NCBI GenBank assembly: GCA_017548075.1
Contig: JAFYNL010000024.1
Location: 62,001 to 126,000 of the forward strand
Direction of reading: 5' to 3'
Source: Bacteroidaceae bacterium
GTDB lineage: Bacteria; Bacteroidota; Bacteroidia; Bacteroidales; Bacteroidaceae
Length of the DNA stretch: 64,000 nucleotides
The position numbers and the translations under genes were made by a program. Positions 63,378 through 64,000 of this stretch are shown piece by piece; the first letter of the stretch is position 1, and each line of letters begins with the position of its first letter. The notes beneath the pieces were generated by a model. That model had not been told where the DNA came from. It worked only from the letters and a program-made list of their open reading frames with translations, and searched no databases.

Positions 63378-64000
63378 ATGGCAAAGCAAGATTTACATTT
63401 GACGCGTAATTTCGGTATCATGGCCCATATTGATGCCGGCAAAACTACTACCTCCGAACGTATCCTCTTCTATACGGGTAAGACCCATAAGATAGGTGAG
63501 GTACACGAAGGTGGCGCCACTATGGACTGGATGGAGCAAGAACAGGAGCGTGGTATTACCATCACTTCTGCTGCTACCACAGCATACTGGAACTATGGCG
63601 GCAACAAGTACAAGTTCAACCTGATTGACACTCCGGGACACGTGGACTTCACTGCTGAAGTGGAGCGTTCTCTGCGTGTACTCGACGGAGCTGTTGCTAC
63701 CTACTGTGCAGTAGGCGGCGTTGAGCCCCAGTCCGAGACTGTTTGGCGTCAGGCTGATAAGTACAATGTGCCTCGTATGGGTTACGTCAACAAGATGGAC
63801 CGCTCTGGTGCTGACTTCTTCGAGGTTGTTCGCCAGATGAAGGACGTTCTGGGTGCAAATCCTGTTGTTGTGGCAGTACCTATCGGTGCTGAGGAGAACT
63901 TTAAGGGTATCGTTGACTTGCTCAGGATGAAAGCTATCCTGTGGCACGACGAGACGATGGGTGCTGAGTACGACATCGAGGAGATTCCTGCTGATATGAA
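63378..64000 (+). CDS. fusA: elongation factor G, 5' part
   Basis: The reading frame is open from the ATG at 63378 to the window end (207 codons). It has the GTPase motifs [15 protein letters not shown] near residue 16, [27 protein letters not shown] and [14 protein letters not shown] near residue 136, all typical of EF-G. The gene is truncated only by the window edge. It completes the rpsL-rpsG-fusA order. Confidence 0.97.
   Translation, partial: MAKQDLHLTRNFGIMAHIDAGKTTTSERILFYTGKTHKIGEVHEGGATMDWMEQEQERGITITSAATTAYWNYGGNKYKFNLIDTPGHVDFTAEVERSLRVLDGAVATYCAVGGVEPQSETVWRQADKYNVPRMGYVNKMDRSGADFFEVVRQMKDVLGANPVVVAVPIGAEENFKGIVDLLRMKAILWHDETMGAEYDIEEIPADM

Overview
The window reads as chromosomal DNA of a Bacteroidota, most likely a Prevotella-like member of the Bacteroidales. 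The signs are promoters of the Bacteroidetes form (TTTG, about 19 nt, TAnnTTTG), lack of Shine-Dalgarno leaders, and family-typical proteins: DUF2027, DUF2851, DUF2723, DUF3822, DUF6249, WbqC, an S46 dipeptidyl-peptidase, Fib_succ_major-type and GLUG-like secreted proteins, and secreted proteins ending in an 'NLAGQ...GKKILK' tail. No phage, IS element or CRISPR array was found. Most of the window is ordinary core genome.

Layout. 1-7.6 kb: zinc metallopeptidase; a DUF2027 protein lacking its usual Smr domain; a greA-HIT-SGNH hydrolase-mannose-1-phosphate guanylyltransferase operon; a DUF2851-thioesterase-dprA operon. 7.6-12.7 kb: dapB-lepB-wbqC-rluA-like-PHP operon, tightly packed or overlapping. 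12.8-17.7 kb: DUF2723 membrane glycosyltransferase, polysaccharide deacetylase and a QueG that has lost exactly one set of iron-sulfur ligands. 17.7-27.3 kb: carbohydrate block with araD-araA-FGGY kinase, a two-domain GH43 protein, a Fib_succ_major-like protein and a GH31 enzyme. 27.4-31 kb: tRNA-Val(TAC) followed by an interrupted copy of its own 3' end, MerR regulator, alaS. 31-40 kb: rfbD-rfbC-rfbB plus a duplicated bPH-like membrane protein, RecD-like helicase, DUF3822-rsmD cluster, pckA. 40-46 kb: upp, S46 peptidase, DEAD-box helicase, patatin. 46-58.4 kb: accessory secreted proteins (1306-aa repeat protein with a coupled 51-aa ORF, 732-aa endonuclease/exonuclease/phosphatase protein, esterase, DUF1349 lipoprotein, HXXEE protein, SGNH-EEP fusion). 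58.5-64 kb: DUF6249-ECF sigma-membrane protein operon, DsbD-like reductase, then rpsL-rpsG-fusA (fusA runs off the window).

The least ordinary feature is a dispersed family of nine intergenic arrays built from a 22-bp unit with a TAAC-NN-GTTA dyad core. The cores are spaced 22 bp apart with almost no drift and most arrays end in a distinct TAACTG-type unit. They lie mostly against gene 3' ends and in several cases supply the stop codon, or the last codons, of the adjacent gene. The outer part of each dyad arm also reads as TAnnTTTGC, the Bacteroidetes -7 promoter element, on both strands. Two unrelated inverted-repeat elements (about 23.7 and 53.7 kb) sit close to members of this array family.

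All calls come from reading the sequence and translations; no database search was run. Function names rest on recalled family signatures.
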